From NCBI GenBank assembly GCA_029262935.1, contig JAJCYK010000215.1:1-9089 (forward strand): 9,089 nt of DNA, written 5' to 3'. A program made the position numbers and the translations under genes. Below the pieces are notes generated by a model. It was given only the letters and a program-made list of their open reading frames with translations. It was not told the DNA's origin and did no database searches. The DNA comes from Cytophagales bacterium (GTDB lineage: Bacteria; Bacteroidota; Bacteroidia; Cytophagales; Cyclobacteriaceae). Of this stretch, positions 5,601 to 9,089 are shown one piece after another; positions within the stretch are counted from its first letter, which is position 1; every line of letters begins with the position of its first letter.

Positions 5601-8120
5601 CTGGCTACGGATGGTACTTCTAGTTCAGCATTTACTAATGAAGTAACGGCTACCACAGCACCCACAATAGCTGCTGATGCTAGTTTTGGTTACACTGCCC
5701 AGCATAACGGTAATATTGCGGCCATTAAGTGGAACAATAGTTTGGATGGAGAGAATGTCTATAGTTATGGGTACGATGCGTTAAAGAGGATTACAAGTGC
5801 GGACTTTGCGACAAAAGGCATCAGCTTATGGGACACCAACGTAGGGGCTTATAGTGTCAAGAATATCACCTACGACCTGAATGGTAATATTGAAACGCTA
5901 GATCGACAGGGGCAATTTGGTGTACCTACGCCTATGGATCATTTGAGCTATACCTATGGTGGTGGTAATCAACTCTTATCGGTAGCTGACGCCACGCAGC
6001 ATGGCGAGGGGTTCAGAGACCTCAATACTACCGGTGATGACTACGACTATGATGATAATGGTAACATGACCCAGGATTTAAATAAAGGCATTACCAACAT
6101 TGCCTACAATTATTTGAACCTGCCCGAAACGATCACCTTTGAGAATGGTAACAGCATACAGTATATCTATGATGCCGCGGGAATAAAACTGGCCCAGAAA
6201 GTGTTTGAAGATGGCGTCGAGACTAAGAATACGGAATATGTCGGCAGCAATATTTATGAAAACGATGTTCTGGTATCTATTCAACATGAAGAGGGACGTT
6301 TGGTCCCCAGTGCCACGCTTGGTGAGTACGAATATCAATTTTACCACAGAGATCATTTAGGTAACAACCGTATGACGTTAAGCCCAGACACTGAAGTAAC
6401 CTCTTCCAGCGCCACCATGGAACCGGTAGCTCTAGCTTCTGAGCAAGCACAATACAACAATATCGCAGAGACCCAACAGATTGACCAATCTATGGCCCAT
6501 AGTGGTATTGCCAGTTCCAGATTAAACGGAGATGAAGGCCGTATGGTAGGACCAGCACGCCTGCTGGAAGTACATGCAGGAGATACGGTGAAGATGGAAG
6601 TGTATGGCCGTTATAATGTCAATACTGGAAATAATACCAGTACAGTGGGTGGAATTGCCAGCGCCTTAGCCGATGCTTTTGGGCTAGCTGGCGGAAACGG
6701 CGAAAGTCAGGTTGTGTATGATGCAGTAACTACTACTGCCGCAGCCTTAGCGGGCAGTTTAACCCCAGCAGATGATGATATTCCTGCAGGATATTTAAAT
6801 TACTTGCTTTTTGATGAGAATTACCAATTAGAAGATTTAGGATATCAGCCTTTGACCACTGCCGGTCTGAATCAATACGAGAAGTTGGCTATAGATATCA
6901 TTGTTCCAAAAAACGGATATATGTATGTATATGTAGCCAATGAAAGTGCGCTGGATTTGGATGTGTTCTTTGATGATATGGCAGTTACGTTGGCTGAGGG
7001 TCCTATCATTCAAGCAAATGATTACTATCCGTTTGGGTTAAGTATGACAGGTATGGGGACGGCTGGGAACAACCCATTTCTTTTTAATGGCATTGAAAAA
7101 CAAACCGCTATCGGCTTGGACTGGGATCTTACAAATTTTAGAGCATATGATGCAACCGTTGGTAGATTTAATCACACAGATCCTTTAGCAGAAGTCGTCC
7201 CTTCCATAAGTCCTTATAATTTTTCATTTAATAACCCCGTGTTATTTAATGACCCCTTGGGGTTAATGGGCCAAATTGGACCTGGTTCTGGTAATCATTG
7301 GAGTGACCCCTTGCGTAGCGTAGAAGCCAATGCAATGGTAATGTCAAGTAGGACCTTTAATAATTTTTATGGAATTACAGATGATAATAGAGCTGATTTT
7401 ACTTCAAGTCTAGGAAGTTCAGTGCCAGCCACTTACTATACGGCATTTTTTGCTGCGATTGGTCAAGGTGAGCGAAAGCTAGGGAGTGCTCAATATGGCG
7501 GTGTTTTTTATTTCTACCATGTAGACCCTTCTGGTAATTTTTATTTGCCATATACTGATCAACAGGTAGACCCAAGTATCTTTATTCCTGGTAATATGCC
7601 AGATCCAAGCGCAGGAATTGGACTGGCCACTGGGTTGGAAAGTTACATTCCCGTTTGGGGGATGGGAAGAAACGCTATATATTGGTTTCAACAAGGAGAT
7701 ATTAGCCGAGGGTTACTATATACAACCTTGGCCGCTAGTGATATCTTCTTAGTTAAAACGCTGGTGACAACCGCAGTTAGGGGAAGCATAACTTTGGCTG
7801 CTAAGCATTCTGTAAAGAAAGCAGTGGCTAACCCCAGATATGTAGGACGAGAATCTATAGCGTTGTATAATCCAAAGGTAAGCGCGATGATGCGCGGGAA
7901 AGGTGTAGATCGAGCATTTAGAGATATGGCAAGCAGGAATTGGATCTTGAACCCGTCTCAAAGGTTAGGGTTGATTAAGCTAAATCCCATGAACCGAGGT
8001 GCGGATATGATAGGTAAAGGCTTCTTGAAAAATACTTGGTGGGATGTTACTACCAAAGGAGCATGGCCGGCACATGAACTTAAATATGGAGTTGGGGGGA
8101 TACCATTACTATATAAATGA
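2649..8120 (+). CDS. Rhs-family polymorphic toxin with internal FN3 array, 5'-truncated
   Basis: The 1823-residue product has this order: Rhs segment with SVDYSYNIRGWL and DDYFGMELIYEG (about 13-54); an unusual proline-rich linker (55-125); eight FN3 repeats split by one other module (126-1005); resumed Rhs/YD repeats (1012-1234); DHLGN (1235-1239); a beta-rich insertion typical of Bacteroidota Rhs proteins (about 1245-1455); YYPFG (1459-1463); FNG-I-EK (1479-1484) and the Rhs core end DPLGL (1535-1539); then a variable toxin tail (1540-1823). Rhs proteins encapsulate and deliver a C-terminal toxin to competing cells. The start is uncertain: TTG 2649 is the first possible start after the in-frame TAA at 2565, the next in-frame ATG is at 2793, and Rhs homology extends upstream of both. 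No signal peptide or type IX sorting tail is present, so export of this form is doubtful. It may be a remnant, a silent cassette, or the downstream half of a split gene. The next gene overlaps by four bases. Confidence 0.85.
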   Translation: MHSTDVAETDFFQSVDYSYNIRGWLTHINNSELTNDGTFNNDDDDYFGMELIYEGVLPDIPSGSGLLPPGLEIPQGFGPFDYKSSVGHTDLWDDAFEDKTQDPILWTSTKAPPSVRSVTREELFAPPIPDGLAVTGFTATTVDLIWNNVLGETSYRIGRSLTSGSGYVLISTNVENDTTFTDQNLTEGTTYYYIVRSRDASGTSGFSNEASATPASGGGTPPNDPSNLIATEDSDTQITLTWNDNSTDETEFEIHRSVNNNQNYSFLKTVTANSITTSDQGLNSSTTYFYKVRANNGALTSGFTPDASATTDAPPPSAPAAPSALTAQENSSSQITITWTDNSTNETGFEVQSSVNDATNFQFLVTAGVDEESYVNTGLSPTTTYFYRVRAINGSGESAYTNNASATTSAVSSNHEVIGYTLINASTDLPIGTINEGDEIDLSVVGSALSIRVDTDPSVVGSIRRRFDGGAFVTDNDAPYAMGTETNGDYSDMGLVAGSTYQAKAVAYTGANLSGTQGTLLTRNFSVVAGTPQVPADPTVLQFSNLTQTSVDLSWTDIATNEANYLVERSPNGTSGWTTEATLGVDAASFSDSGLTPSTPYFYRISATNITGSSGYASNDTITLDPAGSPPDIPTNLSTTTVSDTQIDIDWDENVGNTTDYTLEVSISGGAYNQLTTVSFGTTSYSHTGLTASTGYSYRVKAINATDESGYSNISSATTNAPPPPAAPTTLSFSGITESTATLNWIDNAGGAADFEIHRSINDSTNYNFLVTHTANDTDYADTGLAANTTYWYQVRATNSNGISSWLEGSTMTSNQPPPADPTNLTFPTVTESTIALIWDDNSTDETGFVIERSDNGNNELDYTALTTNSADDNTYTDTGLLPNTTYWYRVKATNGGIDSNWETQSETTSATPLAVPTNPKALTFSPTEIDVSWSDNSSNDTGFEIHRATSSGGTFTLIHTTGPDAEAYRDNSLTANTPYFYKVLATDGTSSSAFTNEVTATTAPTIAADASFGYTAQHNGNIAAIKWNNSLDGENVYSYGYDALKRITSADFATKGISLWDTNVGAYSVKNITYDLNGNIETLDRQGQFGVPTPMDHLSYTYGGGNQLLSVADATQHGEGFRDLNTTGDDYDYDDNGNMTQDLNKGITNIAYNYLNLPETITFENGNSIQYIYDAAGIKLAQKVFEDGVETKNTEYVGSNIYENDVLVSIQHEEGRLVPSATLGEYEYQFYHRDHLGNNRMTLSPDTEVTSSSATMEPVALASEQAQYNNIAETQQIDQSMAHSGIASSRLNGDEGRMVGPARLLEVHAGDTVKMEVYGRYNVNTGNNTSTVGGIASALADAFGLAGGNGESQVVYDAVTTTAAALAGSLTPADDDIPAGYLNYLLFDENYQLEDLGYQPLTTAGLNQYEKLAIDIIVPKNGYMYVYVANESALDLDVFFDDMAVTLAEGPIIQANDYYPFGLSMTGMGTAGNNPFLFNGIEKQTAIGLDWDLTNFRAYDATVGRFNHTDPLAEVVPSISPYNFSFNNPVLFNDPLGLMGQIGPGSGNHWSDPLRSVEANAMVMSSRTFNNFYGITDDNRADFTSSLGSSVPATYYTAFFAAIGQGERKLGSAQYGGVFYFYHVDPSGNFYLPYTDQQVDPSIFIPGNMPDPSAGIGLATGLESYIPVWGMGRNAIYWFQQGDISRGLLYTTLAASDIFLVKTLVTTAVRGSITLAAKHSVKKAVANPRYVGRESIALYNPKVSAMMRGKGVDRAFRDMASRNWILNPSQRLGLIKLNPMNRGADMIGKGFLKNTWWDVTTKGAWPAHELKYGVGGIPLLYK
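3024..5663 (+). repeat. Eight fibronectin type III repeats within the Rhs core
   Basis: The repeats fall at about residues 126-214, 221-311, 320-408, 532-626, 629-719, 721-812, 817-913 and 915-1005. Each shows the FN3 pattern: a P-x-x-P/L start, a conserved W in strand B (L-x-W-x-D-N), a Y/F-E-x-x-R/H-S middle strand, a T-G-L-x-x-x-T-x-Y-x-Y-x-V turn, and a closing S-A-T-T. Several are close in wording, for instance DNSTDETGF in repeat 7 against DNSTDETEF in repeat 2, and TESTATLNW against TESTIALIW in repeats 6 and 7, which points to duplication inside the gene followed by divergence. Proline-rich linkers (PPP) separate repeats 2/3, 5/6 and 6/7. Such arrays in secreted bacterial proteins act as spacers or adhesion/carbohydrate-contact modules; here they would extend or loop out of the Rhs shell. 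Confidence 0.9.
3879..4241 (+). other. Non-FN3 beta module splitting the FN3 array
   Basis: Residues 411-531 break the repeat pattern. They read YTLINASTDLPIGT, then EGDEIDL, then SIRVDTDPSVVGSI, a D-G-G short strand, NDAPYAMG, NGDY, and AYTGANLSGTQGT before a closing NFSV. I recognise this as a widespread uncharacterised beta-sandwich-like module of secreted Bacteroidota proteins (usual wording FTLINADTD, GT-x-x-x-G, APYAL, TATPYTGA). It usually occurs in carbohydrate-related or adhesion proteins, next to FN3 or other Ig-like domains. No catalytic residues are evident; a binding or spacer role is an inference. Confidence 0.65.
7266..8117 (+). other. Variable C-terminal toxin tail after the DPLGL core end
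   Basis: This is residues 1540-1823 of the Rhs protein. It opens with a polar region, then a hydrophobic glycine-rich pre-toxin stretch (about 1655-1712: SYIPVWGMGRNAIYWFQQGD, then LLYTTLAASDIFLVKTLVTT) of the kind found before many polymorphic toxin domains. The last roughly 94 residues (1730-1823) form the probable toxin: a basic helical part, then NPMNRGADMIGKG (1779-1791), WWDVTTKGAW (1797-1806), H1809 and LKYG (1811-1814), ending GIPLLYK. An Asp in RGAD followed by a strand holding WDVT resembles a PD-(D/E)xK nuclease layout with Thr in place of the usual Lys; H1809 and K1812 could also be catalytic. I cannot assign it to a named family. Base composition appears more AT-rich than the Rhs core, as usual for exchanged toxin tips. 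Confidence 0.6.
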
Positions 8121-9089
8121 CAACAAAAGAGTTGAAACAACGCTGGAAAAATACGGATCAGAGTCCCTCTGAGACAAGCGTATTTCGTGTTCTTAAACGG
8201 AATGGAGATTTAAAATCTTTGGGTGTGTCTTCAATAGGGGATAGATATGATTTACGTGGAATTACTTTTGGATACCCGAAAAAAGTAGAGCAGATAAAGA
8301 GTTATACCAGGGTTTCAGGGGGTCAGATATTTAAGGACAGTATCTTAAAAAGAATTGATTTTTCATATGCGGAATTAAGTTACACCACATTCATCCGGTG
8401 TACTTTTATTGATTGTATATTCACAAAAACCAAATTAAAGAATGTCGAATTAACAGCTTGTCATCTACGAAATTGTTTGTTTCAAGAAAGCGATCTGTCC
8501 AATTCATTTTTGAACTTGAATCAGGGTAAAGACTCCGGGAGTTTTATTAGTTGTGAGTTTATTGAATCTAATCTCTCAAAAACCAGTTTTCGATTTCCTG
8601 ACATCAGAAGTTGCAGTTTTATCGACTGTAAATTGAAGGAAGTTAATTTCGACGGAAGCCGTTTTGAATGTTGTGTTTTTAAAGGAATTTTTGAATCGGG
8701 ATGGTTTAATGGATATTCAATATATGCGTCAAAGTCCACCCTGGGTTTGTTTTATAGAGTTGACCCAATGAAATACCGAAATAAAATGACTTTAGTAGAC
8801 TTTAGTGAGGCAATATTAGCGGATGTCCAATTTCAGTATGGCATTGATCTTTCCGATTGTGTATTTCCTGATACAAGCAATTATCTGATTGTCTCGAAGA
8901 TAGAATTAGTATTTAATGAAGTAAAAAATATTATTAACAAATCCTGGGAGCAAGAAGATGCCAGGGTGGCCCTGGGTTGGATAAAGGATTTGTACTATAA
9001 TAAAAAGCAGGATATGCTGATGGACGTAATCAATACGGATGTTCCGGCAGATAGTTATAGGATAGACCTTTTCCCAAGGCTGTTTGAAT
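8117..9089 (+). CDS. Pentapeptide-repeat protein, probable cognate immunity, 3' end off the window
   Basis: The ATG overlaps the toxin stop in an ATGA arrangement, implying translational coupling, and the frame stays open for 324 codons to the window end. There is no signal peptide or membrane helix, so it acts in the cytoplasm. After an N-terminal part (1-70) come degenerate pentapeptide repeats (about 72-192), visible as a five-residue rhythm with central F or L: TFIRC-TFIDC-IFTKT-KLKNV, later SFIDC-KLKEV-NFDGS-RFECC-VFKG. A further short block follows at about 227-251 (VDFSEAILADV, DLSDCVF), then a helical C-terminal region. Pentapeptide repeats form a right-handed beta-helix; some, such as Qnr and MfpA, mimic DNA and protect gyrase. 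Position directly after a toxin tail makes immunity the likely role. If the toxin is a nuclease, DNA mimicry would be a possible mechanism, but that is speculation. Confidence 0.8.
   Translation, partial: MTTKELKQRWKNTDQSPSETSVFRVLKRNGDLKSLGVSSIGDRYDLRGITFGYPKKVEQIKSYTRVSGGQIFKDSILKRIDFSYAELSYTTFIRCTFIDCIFTKTKLKNVELTACHLRNCLFQESDLSNSFLNLNQGKDSGSFISCEFIESNLSKTSFRFPDIRSCSFIDCKLKEVNFDGSRFECCVFKGIFESGWFNGYSIYASKSTLGLFYRVDPMKYRNKMTLVDFSEAILADVQFQYGIDLSDCVFPDTSNYLIVSKIELVFNEVKNIINKSWEQEDARVALGWIKDLYYNKKQDMLMDVINTDVPADSYRIDLFPRLFE

Noticed and set aside
3024..5663. FN3 repeats as a possible CRISPR or DNA-level tandem array
   Set aside because: Similarity is at protein level only, with a period of about 270-290 bases and diverged codons; there are no identical short repeats with spacers.
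8521..8739. Minus-strand open frame of 72 codons
   Set aside because: It is opposite the pentapeptide-repeat region, whose periodic coding pattern explains the lack of stops on the other strand.

Overview
The window looks like an accessory island of a marine flavobacterium (Bacteroidota, Flavobacteriia). It is AT-rich, with Rhs core wording typical of that phylum (DHLGN, YYPFGL, an FNG-x-EK box, DPLGL), a flavobacterial-type MnmE tail, and start codons without clear Shine-Dalgarno boxes. It carries one polymorphic-toxin locus with older debris around it. Assignments rest on motif reading and family knowledge; no database search was possible.

Left arm (minus strand, 1-1124): a 3'-incomplete Imm11/DUF1629-like immunity gene at the window edge, followed upstream by a small two-helix DUF3592-like membrane protein. 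No toxin gene lies upstream of either within the window, so the Imm11-like gene is probably an orphan immunity gene unless a partner lies beyond the left edge. Between the two arms (1125-1684) no intact gene is seen. It holds a decayed 3' end of mnmE on the minus strand, with two in-frame stops and a duplicated tetranucleotide, a perfect 17-bp palindrome and a weak inverted repeat. The mnmE 3' end is an integration site for some genomic islands in other phyla, so this remnant may mark an island boundary.

Right arm (plus strand): an unrecognised secreted 222-residue protein (1685-2353), a gap of 295 bases, then a very large Rhs-family toxin gene (2649-8120). Rhs-like coding sequence continues upstream of the first usable start to about base 2594 and then stops, so the gene appears to have lost its 5' part, including any signal peptide. 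Eight fibronectin type III repeats, split by one different beta-rich module, sit inside the Rhs core between the segment around MELIYEG and the segment starting FGYTAQHNGN. The core ends at a canonical DPLGL cleavage-type motif, after which a 284-residue variable tail carries a hydrophobic pre-toxin region and a short C-terminal domain with conserved-looking RGAD, WWDVTT and W-x2-H-x2-KYG motifs that I cannot assign to a named toxin family.

The next gene overlaps the toxin by four bases (ATGA), is a pentapeptide-repeat protein, and runs off the right edge; by position it is the cognate immunity protein. The best candidate for something new is this toxin-tip/pentapeptide pair, together with the FN3-loaded, 5'-truncated Rhs carrier.
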